The notes under the pieces: model-generated
Databases searched by the model: none
The model's input: only the letters and a program-made list of their open reading frames with translations
What the model was told of the DNA's origin: nothing
Shown here: positions 25,590-38,800 of the stretch, piece by piece
How the letters are laid out: each line of letters starts with the position of its first letter
Numbering within the stretch: the stretch's first letter is position 1
Translations under genes and position numbers: made by a program
DNA from: Prochilodus magdalenae
Lineage: Eukaryota; Chordata; Actinopteri; Characiformes; Prochilodontidae
Reading direction: 5' to 3'
DNA: 64,000 nucleotides
Assembly: GCA_024036415.1 (NCBI GenBank)
Contig: JAMWET010001645.1
Location: forward strand, 1-64,000

Positions 25590-25895
25590 TTCAAGGTGGA
25601 AGGTAGGAGTATCTAATAGAGTGGACAGTGAGTGGACACAGTGTTTTAACACTCCAGCAGCACTGCTGTGTCTGATGCACTAACACACCACCAGCACGTC
25701 AGTGTTGCTGCAGTGTTGAGAATGATCCACCATCCACATAATACCTGCTCTGTGGTGGTCCTTACTATTACAGAACAGGGTGCAGGGGATAACAAAGAAT
25801 ACAGAAAATCAGATGGACTACAGTCTGTAATTGTAGAACTACAAAGTGCACCTATATGGTAAGTGAAGCTGATAAAACAGACAATGGGTGTAGAT
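25590..25895. repeat. Interspersed repeat, recalled as common in otophysan fish
   Basis: Carries the run of words CACTCCAGCAGCACTGCTGTG, ACACACCACCAGCACGTCAGTG, ACCTGCTCTGTGGTGGTCC and GTAGAACTACAAAGTGCACC, which I recall from many otophysan loci. It has no coding capacity. The taxonomic link is from memory and not tested. Confidence 0.5.
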
Positions 25896-26639
25896 ACTGG
25901 GGTACCTAATGGCTTGTGAGTATATATTGATCCACTGGCTTGATAACGTTGGCACCCTGCTGACTGCTTGCCACTGCTGGTCCACCCTTAACCCAACCAG
26001 ATTATACAACATCTGTATACAGCATCTAACTGGTAATTTTTTTCTCTTCAAACTGGTTTTAAATGTGTATAGCCTAGACCAATATGTATTGGTATGAGGG
26101 TCTGATATAAAATTATTAAATTCAAAATGCTGTTGTGAAATCTCAAATCATTTAGTATACTAATTAACGAAGGGTAATGAAGGTAAGACACGAGAGAAGA
26201 ACAAGTAAATAGGACTGCAAGTGGGAAATGAGCAATAAAAATGGCATTCTGTCTAATACTCTCCCTAATCACCAGCAGGCTGCCCAGAAAACACTGATCA
26301 AAACGCTAGTCAGCCGCCAGAGATGCCGTTAGTTGGCCAACAGCAATCCAGCTCTTGCTATTAGGGTTAGTGTGTCCATTACCCCAGTTATTAAACAAAA
26401 TCTTAAAGAAAACAGTGGTGCTGTCTTAATGCAGCACAAAACGGGTGTTAGTGACACGTTTCTACCCATTCAGCCAAGCAAACAGGCCACACTGGGGTAC
26501 GAGATCTACTCTCATCATCAAAATAATAGAAGGAAGGAAGTGTGGGACTGATATGCTATTGGGAAGGAAGATGAAGGTTACATTAAATGATGATAAATTC
26601 AGACTGACATGGGCAATATTTATTGTCATACAGAAGTAG

Positions 26640-27170
26640 TGTCTCTCAGTATGGCGTCAGGCCGCCATGTTTGCTAACACAACATGCCAGACGTCTCAGC
26701 ATGGAGTTGTAGAGGTTCCTACTGGTGTCCTGTGATAATCCATCCCATGCAGATTAAATATTCTTACACAGTTCCTGCAGATTTTGCGGTAGGGGTAGAG
26801 GAGTGACACCACGCCTTCTGGGTGTGACAAAACGTTCATCTTGCCGACCACAGTACCTCCACACGGATTCTTTGGCCGTCCCCACCAAGACGAAAGCGGG
26901 ACTCATCACTAGATGACCTGCTTCCATCTTGAGTCACTCCATGACAGTCTGGTACGACACCATTGCAGTCTTCATGTGTTTTCATGTGGTGTTTAGGGCA
27001 GCTGTCGTAACAGTCTGTGTGCACGTAGTCCTGCGTTGTACAGCTGTCTGCCAACGGTGCTAGCACTAACTGGATGACTCATCTAGGGCATTACTGTTCA
27101 CCACAGTTGTGTCTCTTGGAGTAGTCAGCAACGATAAGGCCTGTCCTTGCTAACGTCAACATGCCTCACA
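26640..27170 (-). pseudogene. Tc1/mariner-like transposon relic, copy 2 of family B
   Basis: The minus strand reads SSDESRFRLGGDGQRIRVEV, the conserved block around a catalytic Asp of Tc1-type transposases. Frameshifts and stops surround it. It is homologous to 5925-6345 (plus) and 62,375-62,870 (minus). Confidence 0.75.
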
Positions 27171-27890
27171 ATTTCAAACCTACTCACCAAGTTTCATTCG
27201 CAGATTGCGACGATACCTTTCTAATTTTTAGCTACCTGTCCACTGTGTTTGGCAATGCACTTCTGTAATTTGCAGTGATTGCTGAAAGAGAGTTATTGCA
27301 GTTATAGAGCTGTAGGAAAGTATTTGGCCTTGTAGTAGTAACATTAGCTATCTGTCTTCCTTCTCCATTAAAAGCAGCCTCCCCGAAAAAGTCACAAAGA
27401 AGTAGCAGTCTCTCAAACCTTTCACACCTTCCAGACACATCACAAGAAAACGGGAGATCACCCTACTGCATCACTACTGTAGGATGCGAGTAAGCATATA
27501 CATACAGATGTTAGCAACAGTAAAATATTTTATTTTGGCCCATTTAAAGGGGATTGGCTTATTGGGATGTGACACCAACACCATGGACAATTCTTTGAAT
27601 ACATTTACTAGGTGAACAGTGTTCAATATTGTCTTTGTTATTCTTTCCTTACCCAAAATAGTTAGTGGCCAAGATGTATGAATGAATGGATGAATGCATA
27701 TTCTTTCTATTACCAACAAGATAAATTAGGAGTGGAATAAAAAGTTTAGTTTTTGTGAGGTTGGAGCATTTTGGACAGCTGTTGATGGACATGGATCCAT
27801 CTCTCTATCCCATTTTATAAACAGGCATTAAGTAAACACAAATTTAAGCATGCATAAGAAGCACACAGGACAGATCAATCAGTTGTACCT

Positions 27891-29515
27891 TTTATTAAAA
27901 ATGTTATAAAAATGCTACAATGCACATATAAAATGTTTATAACTCTACTCTAGATTTAGATCATACTTAAAAAAAAAACAACCTCAAACGTAAGGTAGAG
28001 GGCAACGACTTCCCCTCAAACGAATGTACTGCTCGCACAAAAAACAGTTTGGAACGCAAGATTTCCTTTTAGACATGACCAGTTACAGTTTCAGTAACAG
28101 GAAGACAACTGTTCACCCTTGTCCTCGTACGACTCCATTAAAAATACAATTTAAATACTGTACTTTAATAAAAGTGTGCTCAAAACACTTTGTGCATAGG
28201 AAGTGTATTGCTACACTCAATGCATAGGATCAGAGAAACAGTGTAGTTTATCATGAGGGACCCAAAAGGCTAGGTTTAGACAGCAGGCTGCACCTCCTGT
28301 ACCCGATTAAATGCACGTCGGTCGGACAGACAGACAAGACAGACTACTGGAATGCGACTGCGAACGTGTTTCATGCCAGTATTTTATGTTTCCGAAAGAT
28401 CAGATCTTCAAATAAATGTTGAAACATGTTAAAATGCTCATTTGCCTGTCCTAACGCCGCCCAAAGGACTCTGGACCAGTTCTAATGAAGCCTTTGTACA
28501 TGGCAAGGGTTGACCACTACTGACAAGTGCATCACAGATAAGCTGGGCGATCACAAAGTCATTTTACTGGTTTCCCAACCGTTAGAAATTTAGCAGGTGC
28601 TAAAGGTTTGGGTAAATCAGGCCCATGGAGTCTGATAAAAACTGAAAAAAGAGAAAGAAAAAAAAAAAAAGCCTCTCCTGCCCTGAGTTTGACCAAAGCC
28701 AACACTCAACGTGTAAGTTTGCAGCAAATAAATAAAAATAAATTAAAAGTCATTATATAGAATGGGCTGGCCCCCATTATTCTTCATTTGCTGATAAGAC
28801 AAATATAAGAATACTTTGACTTCTAATAGCAAAACAAAAGCTGCAGTTGAGATGACCGACAGCCTATTGCCAAAATACTGAGGGAAAAGAGGAAAAAAAA
28901 AAAACTGCTGGGTGCCAAAATGCACCTAAAAGTACAAAAGAAATACGTCATGCAACACTGTATCCTTACTGCCATTTCTGAACCCTGAAATGAATAAAGG
29001 TTCTTCACCATCAACCATTCCAGCAAGTGGAAGACCACTAAGAAACGTAGACGCTGATATCTGATCTGTCGATTTAAACAAAAGATCAAAACCGATAGAG
29101 TGTACAGTAACAGTTAACAAGCAGTATCTATAGTAAAATATATATATATTTATATTTATATACATATTTTAGACAATTTCATCTTTTTTTTATGAAAATA
29201 TCTTTTGTATACACCTTGTTCTGCTCTCTCCGATCATGTAGTGTTAATGAATGTAAGGAAATAAATATAGAAAAAAAAAACTGAACAAAAACAAACAGCA
29301 TGTCTGGACAGACAATTACAGAATGAAAACATTTAAAAAACATACAAAGGGTATGCAAATAAGATAACTATGGTCAGCTCATAAAATCAAGGCCATCCTT
29401 TACAAGACACAGACTCCTTTCCCTGAAAGGACCGCAGATTTAACTTGCTTTCCATAAGGGGCAGAAAAGCAGGTAACTTTAAGAGAAGTACACAAGTCTC
29501 TGGGCAAACTCTTGT
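27891..29515 (-). other. Probable 3' UTR of the second SERTA gene
   Basis: It follows the stop codon directly and ends at a minus-strand AATAAA (TTTATT at 27,891-27,896). It is AT-rich, with no ORF of interest. Confidence 0.55.
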
Positions 29516-30418
29516 CTAAGAACCGACAATGATCTCCATGATGTGGTCCAGTTCATTAAGATCTGAGCGACAGTTTGAGGGTGAGCCTATAGAAGGGGAC
29601 CCATGAGAGGGGGCCAAACTGTCCAACAGGTCATAGGGACCCATCTTAGGTGCGCTCTGAATACCTGTGAGCATGGTGTCAAGGTCATAGTAGGAGGCAT
29701 CTACGTCTGAAAACAGCTCTTCAAGAGCTGAGTCTGGACCTGGGGCACTGTTTTTGATCTCAAAGGTCCCAAAAACCTGGCCCATGGTCTTTGGATTCTG
29801 TCTGGAACTCTCCTCTTCTTCATCTACTTCATCGTCGTCGTCGTCTTCATCGTCATCATCATCGGCGTCATCCACAGCTGGGCCAAGCCTGGAGTTTTCA
29901 TGAGCCTCCTCATCTCTTTCTACGTCTACAAGCTCATCTCTTTCCCAGCAGTGCCGAGCACCCTCTGAGAGACACACATTGGAGGCGGCTTCACTGACTG
30001 TGACGGAACATAACGTTTCGTCTGCCACCACCTCCTCTTCGCGGCACCCTTCATAGCTGAGGACCGAGAAGAGCTTTGGCTCAGCATCCTGCTCCCGTGA
30101 CCGGCAGAGCACCTCAGTGGCCACCAGGCGTTCAGAAGGGCTTTGGCTGCCACCACAGAAGGTCTCCGTGACCACCTGCCAAGTGCCGTCATGAGTCATC
30201 TCCTCCTGGATCTGCCGCACTGTGTTCGCGATGAGGACTGAGCGGCAGAGGTTGGGCTCCACCAGCATGTGGCATAGCTGCAGCTTGATGAGGGACATGT
30301 CCAGCAGTGACTGTCGTTGCAGGCTATAGGACGATGAGACCTGGGCACCAGCCAGGCTTTCGTCCGACATCTCATCGCCATCGTCGGAAAACTTGCGCTT
30401 GGTGCCTTTGGAGAACAT
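29516..30418 (-). CDS. SERTA-domain transcriptional co-regulator (SERTAD1/2-like)
   Basis: A 300-residue protein encoded in one exon. It begins MFSKGTKRKFSDDGDE, matching the usual M-L-x-K-G-x-K-R-K start of SERTAD1/2. Then come the SERTA domain at about residues 33-75 (SYSLQRQSLLDMSLIKLQ..EPNLCRSVLIANTVRQIQEEM), a long acidic Asp/Glu tract around residues 185-202, GTFEIKNS, an aspartate-rich ELFSDVDASYYD block, KMGPYDLLDSLAPS and the C-terminal DLNELDHIMEIIVGS helix. Together these features indicate a nuclear E2F co-activator or antiproliferative regulator. The acceptor TTCTATAG lies 7 bases before the ATG (exon start 30,425), so upstream exons are non-coding, as in the mammalian genes. It is the tandem partner of the SERTA gene 12 kb downstream, same strand. 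Confidence 0.93.
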   Translation of the reverse strand: MFSKGTKRKFSDDGDEMSDESLAGAQVSSSYSLQRQSLLDMSLIKLQLCHMLVEPNLCRSVLIANTVRQIQEEMTHDGTWQVVTETFCGGSQSPSERLVATEVLCRSREQDAEPKLFSVLSYEGCREEEVVADETLCSVTVSEAASNVCLSEGARHCWERDELVDVERDEEAHENSRLGPAVDDADDDDDEDDDDDEVDEEEESSRQNPKTMGQVFGTFEIKNSAPGPDSALEELFSDVDASYYDLDTMLTGIQSAPKMGPYDLLDSLAPSHGSPSIGSPSNCRSDLNELDHIMEIIVGS

Positions 30419-30893
30419 GTCGATCCTATAGAAGAGAGATCAAACTGGTTAGCAAGTGACTAGATTTCTCAACAACACTTACTGTAACTGCATGCTTGAT
30501 CTAATGTCAATCACCATACATTAACAAGAACGGCATATGATGATACGACAATATGGGCCTACACGGTAAAGCTTTTAGCTTAACACTATATAGCTGCACA
30601 CACACAGTAAATTACTGGTTTGTCTGCAAAACTGCACTCAATCAGCAGGCTATGTAGGAAGTAGGAACCTGAGGGTAAAAGGAGTTGTGATGTTTGCCAC
30701 TTTCACAAGTCACCATTCCCTCCTTTCACACGGGAACAAAACTAAAGAGCAACTCCGGTACTAACAGCAAATACAGAGCCTACTGAAGTGTCTGCTTTGT
30801 ACCACTGCCTGACTCAATGTATAATTTTAGTAAGGACGAACAGGTATGGGAAATGTGGGCTGACGCAGATGTCCAAAGTTTGTCACTTACATA

Positions 30894-31350
30894 CAGTGGG
30901 GTCCAAAAGTCTGAGACCCCGTCTGAGAGGCTTGGATTTTTATATAAACCTGAAAAGTTTTAGAATTTTGGAAGATTTTAAACAAAGAATGATCAAGAAA
31001 CATTCACGATTCTGCACTAATCAAGTCACTCATCAAATGTAAGCATGTTTGTGAAACTGACCATGTTATTTTTAGTCTCATCACTTTCACTGAAGCTTAC
31101 ATTCGGACAGCCCTCAGGTGAATTCGAGATACTCATCAGAGGTTTTTGCATAACCTTGTAGAGTCTTGCTGAGTCCATGCCGGTTCAAGTGCACGCTGTC
31201 ATTAAAGCAATAGAGGAAAATGCCAAATACTGAAATTCTGAAACAGAAAATTTCAAATGTTCTTCTTTGTACTCAATTTGTTACGCTGATACTATAACTG
31301 CCAAAACCAAAAATAATACAGAGAAGCATTTTCTTTGGGCCCCACATCTT
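30894..31350. mobile_element. Non-autonomous Tc1/mariner-like element
   Basis: The left end, after TA, is CAGTGGGGTCCAAAAGTCTGAGA, a classic fish Tc1-type terminal sequence. The right end carries the diverged inverted counterpart TTTGGGCCCCACA. There is no transposase inside. The right boundary is approximate. Confidence 0.65.
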
Positions 31351-33296
31351 TAGACAGTACTAAAAACAAAGAACACCGTAAAGAGTGCAACCTAAAAAAC
31401 GCACATAAATGTATTACAAGCAATTGAATACATTTTACTCAACTCAAACAAAAAAATGACTTGGATTGAAATAATCAGTCCTTTTTAATAAACTTATTTC
31501 ATTTGGTTGTAACGAACTGAACTTGCTTTTTTTTTTTTTTTTTTAAGGGTTGGACCAATTAAACTCTTATACGATGTAGACCTACCCAGATTAGAATTGT
31601 AAAGAAATTCAACATTTATTACCTTGCATCCCTACATGTTAGTACTGTTCACTGGATATAAATGATGTCACACTTTCACAATAAATCTGATTTGACTGTA
31701 ATATTTTACTGAAAGCCAGTAGGTGTGGAACGATTCTCCAAATCCACGGTTCAGTTCAGTACCGCTGGGCCATGGTTTGGATCATACCTCAAAAAGTGAA
31801 AAAACCCTACAGAACATGGTAGATTAATTGCATTTAACATAAATATCCTAATAGGCTGAACTGCGTCATGAGATAGTGGACTAACATCTACTGTTGGTAA
31901 GTATAAGTGGCTGTATACAGTGACCCAATAACTAGATTCTAATAATATTCTACTACTACTCTATAAATACTACTAATAGTACTGCAATAATAATAATAAA
32001 TAATATAAAGCAAACGAATATAAATTAAGATTATTGAGACGGATGCTAGCACTCAGGTACACTTGGTGTCTTTTCAGTGGTGGCAACAATTTACTGCAAA
32101 TAAATTATACATTAATCCAGCAAATGTAACGGACTGGGCTTGATACCCCATTAACGGTAAGACTAAAACTGAAGTAGCCCTGTCCCTACGAGTCAAGCAA
32201 ATAACCATAGAGATATGACAAATGCAGTTTGATACCGAAATGCCAACCCTTCGTCCGTGGTAAACGAGGTACGCAAACAGTAAGACTCCACACTTCAACT
32301 GAACGGGATCCAGACGCCACTGAGGAACTCATGAGAGCTGTAATAAAGACTAAGTATGGACAAACACACACACACGGAGTCTCCATGTTCAGCAAACCAG
32401 GATTGCAGGGGCCTAAAAGTGACACACATGCAGCCGGTACACAGAAAACACATGACACCAACCAATATGTCAAAAGACTTCATCTGGCATCAGTCCATGA
32501 TGGCCTATGAGTTTGTGTTGGGGGGCGAGTAATGAGCTCTCCGTCAGTTATTTAGATCAAGCACTCGTGGGTGACTATGAGATGTGGAAAACCTAAGCGA
32601 TTATAGCAGAATAACAATAGTGAAGCACATTTAAAGCTATTCATCCAATTACACAACCAACAAGTCCATTAATTGCAGGCATTTTAAAAAAGCAAAGCAT
32701 TAAAAATGCAAAGTCATTTCATGTTAAGAGATTTTACTTAACATAATGGAAATGATTTGCCTGACCTTTACCAGTATCACACACGCACACACACAGACAT
32801 ACAAAAGTTCTAACCCAAAAGACCACGTGTTAACCAGATACCGATGGGGTTAGGATGAGGGCACAGGGGGTTTTGCCTACCTGCAGCATGAGTGACATCC
32901 CAGCACTGTAGAGACAGAGACCAGAGTGCAAGCTGACATACATTAACAATATGACTAATACACAATTCTATACTAAAGTGCAGCCTAAACCACAACCAGC
33001 ACTAAAGTGCATTCAGTTACGTAGAATAATTAAACAATACTACGACTAAAACCACATTTTAAATAGGGGAACTACAGTCTATTGGCAACCAATGCTAAAC
33101 TTCAGCACTTATATTGTTTTAGAGTAAAGAATGTAATACTGAAAGCCCCATGTCCTACAATATACAGTATTGTACCTTTGTTTTATGTTCAGTGTGTTTC
33201 TACATACCAAAAACATAATCATAATTTTTACATGACCATTTTCCACCTCTCTGCCACTTAGAAGTATACAGGCTGTTTTTGTTACTCCGTCTTTAA

Positions 33297-33862
33297 AGGG
33301 GACCTATTATGCCTTTTTTGGTTTTTCTGTTTCTCTTACTGTGTTACGCAGCTTTTTGTGCACGTAAATGGATTCTAAAATTATAAACACCAAAGAAAAT
33401 GCCAGAGGGAGAAACGCTCTTCCACAGAAAACACTTTTTTCAGCTGCCTGAAACGCTAGTTGGAATTCCAGCCCTTTTCTCAGTTACATGGTGATGTCAT
33501 CTCTTAACACAATCCTTACTGCCAAGCTCGGCACACCCTCACAACACAGAGAGAGCTAAAACAGCTTGTTCTACCTGACTTTCAGGAGTGGGACTCTGAC
33601 TCCAACCTATACAGCCGATCCAACGCCCATTATAAGAACAGCTACAGCGGTGTGGGGGGCGGAACTTGTAGCGGGACGCGGCTATGGCAGTTGACCAATC
33701 AGAACAGAGTGGGTGAGCTGACCAATCAGAGCACACTGGGCTCAGTGGGAGCCGGGGCTTAACAGCACAGGAGCTCCAACAGAGCATTTCAGACAAGAGG
33801 ATGATGGGATTACTGCCTGTTAATAAATGACTACCACTGAAAATATGCATCATAGGTCCCCT
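33297..33862. mobile_element. MITE with TTAA target duplication
   Basis: The left end AGGGGACCTATTATGC and right end GCATCATAGGTCCCCT are inverted repeats. Both are flanked by TTAA (33,293-33,296 and 33,863-33,866), as for piggyBac or Kolobok superfamilies. It is 566 bp with no transposase ORF. The minus ORF of 104 residues at 33,539-33,853 lies inside it and is not a gene. Confidence 0.85.
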
Positions 33863-35357
33863 TTAAGAATGATATGTAAATGGCCTGTGTTCTGATTGGT
33901 TCTAATTCAAAAAGCAGTCCCGGCTGAAACAATCCTTAAAACTCGTTTTAACATACATGTAAATGTGCCGATCTTAATGACATCACAAAATGAATTAAAT
34001 AAATAAACATCAGACAAACTGTTTTCCATATATGGGCTGGGAACTGAACCCTAAGCTCTTATTTAAAACGAAGGTAAGTTCGGTTTTCTATATAGACACT
34101 GTACATATATGTGATGTAGACATCATGTTAATAAACTAAATTGAGTCGATATAGGAAAATCTTAGATGGGCAAGCATGTCTACCAGAGAGATTAGACTCA
34201 GAACTACGTCGGGTAGACGAGGCAACCAACAAGCTACAGTATCTTGAGCCGTACGTCTTGAGCTTTTCAACTAACCATCTCAGATATCCAGCTATGGAGA
34301 AACCGAAGATTTCATCAGCATTTTCTCTTCTCTCTCCTCTGGCTCTGGTGTACTCCGTAAAGGCTCCACCCCGGGCAGACCGGCACGCTAGCGACGGAAA
34401 GTCCGATTCATTTTAACAAACCGATTCTTTTCAAAGCGAACGGCTCATTCAACGATTCATTGATTTACAGCTCAAGTCAACGTATTCTTCCATATGCGGT
34501 TATTTTTGGTATGACTGAGCCTGATATCCTTACTTAATTCTACTCCTTTTATTCACTGATACAGTAAACCTAACAACTGTCAAATCATCCCAGAAAATGT
34601 ATATTCAAATAGTATTCGCGATAAATACATTTAAAGGTAATGTGCGAGATGCATTAGGAGAATCCGTTGTGTTCTATGAATCGGCTCTATTGATTTGGTC
34701 AAAGGAATCGGTTCGTAACACTTCGATTCGCCTCCCCTCCCCCACCGCCCTGACGTGGACAACAACCAGCTAGCTCTACTGCCGGGGAAAAAATGACTGT
34801 AGTGACTTAAGAAACAAGCGGTAAAACTGACCACAGTGAACTATCACAATTTCTGACCGCGCTGCCCGTTAACGCCGACCCTCCGACACATTTTCAGCTT
34901 TTAATTTATTCACTGGCAGCACATGTTATTAATTTAATTCACTGGAAAAAAGCGAAACCGCTGCTGCTCCAGCTAGCCAAGTAAGGCTAACGCTAGCATG
35001 GAGACGACAAAGGTTGGAAGCCATTTTGAGTTCCTCAACCAGCACGGCTCGGCTTTTTTCCGTCATCTTGTCTGGCGGGTTTCATCAACACACGTTTACA
35101 GTGTTTAATGAATCTAATGTGCAACAAAGCATGCGGGTCAGTTAAAGCCTATGCTACTTCCAGGCAGACATGTGGCAGCGCGGCGATTAAGCAGGACAGC
35201 TAACGTGAACCGTGCTAATCTGCCACTTCCGCAAACATGCCGCTTTTCGAAATCGACCGCGCATTTAAACCATCGAGTATCGAGATAAAGCGTAAAACCG
35301 GACTGGAGCTGCGTGCCAGCTGGACGCCTTTACGCGGCTCAGAGCAAACAAACTTAC

Positions 35358-35480
35358 CTCGTGTTACTTCTGTTCTTTGGCGATGAGCGACATAAGCGTG
35401 TTTGGAGGCCGGGTGTAGTATTAAAGGTGCAGCTCCTCAGCCGCCGCTGGGAGCCAGATTGCAGTGAGTGAATGTGCTCA
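35358..35480 (-). other. Non-coding first exon and promoter of the second SERTA gene
   Basis: A strong donor, AACACGAG|GTAAGTTTG, ends an exon at 35,358 inside a CpG-rich stretch (about 35,150-35,580). It pairs with the acceptor at 30,425. The leader contains a 9-codon upstream ORF, MSLIAKEQK, from 35,393 to 35,364. The exact transcription start is not visible. The outer boundary given here is approximate. Confidence 0.6.
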
Positions 35481-35700
35481 GTTCAGTGTGCTGGCTCTGC
35501 AGTCAGGCGGCCAGCTGCGCCGGCGAAGGGGCGAGGGGGCGGACGCTGCAGTTTGATGGACAGACGTGAGGCCAGGGCTTCATCTGGGCAACCCCGAACA
35601 AAAGGCTCAGGGGGGAGGAAGAATGGTTGTAGACCCAATTTAGCAGGATTTTATATAAAGTAGTAATCTTTAATAATATTAATCATTTTCATAAAAAAAA

Positions 35701-35866
<166 letters not shown>

Positions 35867-38800
35867 ATGATGATATTGTATGATTTATTGCTGTCATGAT
35901 GAAATGGGAATATAGTAGATATTGTCCATACTTAAAGAAAATGCACTTAATGACTTAACTAGTCATATAAGCATCATGCTCTGCTTTTTTTTTTAGATCG
36001 GTGTAAATCCCAGAAATCTGATTATGAAGGTTTCTTTTGGACCACAGTGAGTAGTCTCAAAAATAAGCAAGCAGCATTTACTGCAAGCAACTGCAAGATG
36101 GCAACAAAACACTTTTGCAGTGATGTTGAACTAAATTCTTAGTAAAGGATTTAAATATGTAAACAAATAAACTAACTTGTTTCAAAATGTCTTGTCTTAT
36201 TCTGTGAGTTTACTGGCTCGTTGCAAAGCAAAAATCCAATTACTGCCTCACTCACTGAAAGCCAGAGTTTTCCCTGTATCTGTTTTCGGAAGTGCTTGTG
36301 TGGATTACTGATAAACTCTTATTTTCTGTAGCTATTGCATTATTAAGTGCATGTAAATACACTCAGTGACTAACAACATTACAAAAGGACCATACATAGG
36401 CCTTTTCACCTGGTGTGTAAAACACTGAATACAGGTCGTTGTAGCTTTAGCTTTATTATTACTGTTATAGTGTTTTTATATATGACACTGCAGGTTCTGT
36501 TAAATATTGTGATGCATACCGTGTATCATAAAAGTGTCTTGAAGTACCATGATATGTTTGCCATATTGCCCACCCTAATCTGTAACTCTAAAAAGCCCAT
36601 GTCTACCAATCTAGTCCCAGTTCCAACATTTGATAAATGTTTATTTATTGTAAGCAACAGACATACTTGCGAAACAAAGGGTAGTATCATATCTGCTGAC
36701 AGTATCACAAACTGATATTACATTCAGTTTAGAAGTCATGATATAAGTCGTGATATAAGACGTATCCTGTATACTAAACTCTGAGTATTATAGCATCAGA
36801 ATGATTAATACACCAGACAGTCATGTTTAGTTCATTTATAGTTCATTTCACTAGAGTGAGGTTGATGGTAAATGCTTGTCTCTGCTGCAGTGCAATAGGG
36901 AAGCAGTGCTTTATGTCTGTATGTGAGTGCTACAAATAACATGATGTATTCAAGGTCCCAGAGACACTAAATCTGTGGTTTCGCTCTAATTAGGTTATTC
37001 TTGTTGATTCTTTGAAAAATAATGTTCCAATAACCAATAAATGCACCTAATTCTCTCCATGTAAACTGAGTGCTCCTGTAGTGGATCACTACTTTAAGCA
37101 TTCCCCTTACAGCATACACAATGGGTTTTTATGTCTCCGACCCCGCCCATGTAAAACAGTTTGGGCCTTGTTCAGACTACCAGCCCAAATCAGATTTTTG
37201 ACGTATCCAGACTGTTTCCAGGGTGATTTTTGATAGTCTGGACTACGAAAACCATATGAAATTCGATTTTAGCATTTGGATCTAAACCACATTTGAAGGT
37301 GGTTTAAAATGTCCAGTCTGATTTTTAAGGATGCGTCTGTTTTTCCATTCTTTCATACATGACTTTTTCAAGAAGGTTGGTGTCACATAATGGCTGGATA
37401 ATGATTTTAGTCCTGTATGAGTGGTGGAACAGGTTAGCCATGTTGGACAGAGAGCTGTCAATTAAGTTTGTCATTAGCCACACCCACACCGTTTTAGATA
37501 GTTCTGATCAGTTTTTAAGCCATGTTTTTTATGTTTATATCTCATATTTTTAATTCAAGCTTAGGAAGATGTTTAATATAACACTATAGGTTAGTTTTAT
37601 GCAAACATATTTAATACTGTAGTTTGTTTTGGACGTTCCCTGGAATTTTGAAAAAGAGTGACCAACTAAATGATTCATTACAAAGACAGCATTAATGCTG
37701 GCAGTGTGTTGTTACACTCATCCCATAGTTTGATTCTCAGTTCATGATTGATGAATCAATATTCTATAATATAATACTCTATAATATTCTAATAACAAAG
37801 TCTGTTTTTGTGGGCCAAGAAACCAATAAACATGGTGGACTGAGTTGTTGATCAGTGCTGGTTGTGTCTGAACGAAGGTAAATTAAATCTCGTTCAGTGG
37901 CACAGAGTCGAGTAATATGACGGTATTTTATCATGTCATCATAATAAATTTTACAATATGTCACAATATGCTTTTCTGAATGTATGGCGAATTGCCACTA
38001 CACAGAGTAGCATGATTAGTCCTGTTTAATTGGATTCAGTGCAGCACAGTGTGTTAAATGTTGAATACAACTCACTGTGTTCATAGTATTTGATGGTGTT
38101 TTTCAAATGTGACTCAAATGTGACCTTGTCTGTTCTAACCAAGATAGGTACACAGCGTATGCTGCTGTGTAACAGACGTTCACTAACAACACAACAAGAA
38201 GCTACATTCTGCATGAGTTACAAAAGCATGGCTGAATAATCAGGGAGTGCGGGTGCAGTTAACCGACAGGAATGAAGCTTGGTTGGTGGGTTTGACATTA
38301 TGAGACATACAAATGATTAAAGTTTAATGCTTGCTAGTGCGTGTGACATAAGCAAAGACGTGACTATACAAGGTCGTCCAGTTGCACATGCTTTCAGTTC
38401 TGACTCGCAGACTTGGCCGTTGTGTTGGTAGCCTCTTTGCAAGTGAAGTATGCCTCGGAGAAGAGTTTGAATGCAGTTCGAGAAGCTATAGGAGTTGGGG
38501 TTGCATCATAGGTCTCTGGGTAGTGGGCTGGTCTTATCGACTTGTACTGTATTGTACGCCATACTGCTTGTGTGGATATTACCATAGCATGCTGGTAGCA
38601 GCAGTGGATAGAAGATGCACTTGGCTGCAACTATGTTTTAGATAATGAGTATTAGCTATATAATAATAATAATAATGTAGTAATAATGATAAACATCATC
38701 ATATTTTCCACCTCTACGTTTTAGTAGTGTGTCTCAATGTCTTAATCAGTGTATTAGTATTATTGCAGCATGAGATACAAGCAATGGCTGTCATATCCAG

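Larger units (their letters stand above)
24481..27880. other. Intergenic DNA between the two SERTA genes
   Basis: Contains a CRE at 24,891, an interspersed repeat at 25,590-25,895 and a Tc1 relic at 26,640-27,170. No other gene was recognised. Confidence 0.4.
30426..35357 (-). other. Intron of the second SERTA gene
   Basis: A 4.9-kb intron containing a Tc1-type MITE (30,894-31,350), a TTAA-flanked MITE (33,297-33,862) and short microsatellites. No coding exon was recognised. Confidence 0.6.

Noticed and set aside
33539..33853. 104-residue minus ORF
   Set aside because: Lies inside the TTAA-flanked MITE and has no family signature.
36480..36580. hAT-like words (GATGCATACCGTGTATC.., TTTGCCATATTGCCCACCC)
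   Set aside because: Too short and diverged, without terminal repeats, to annotate as an element.
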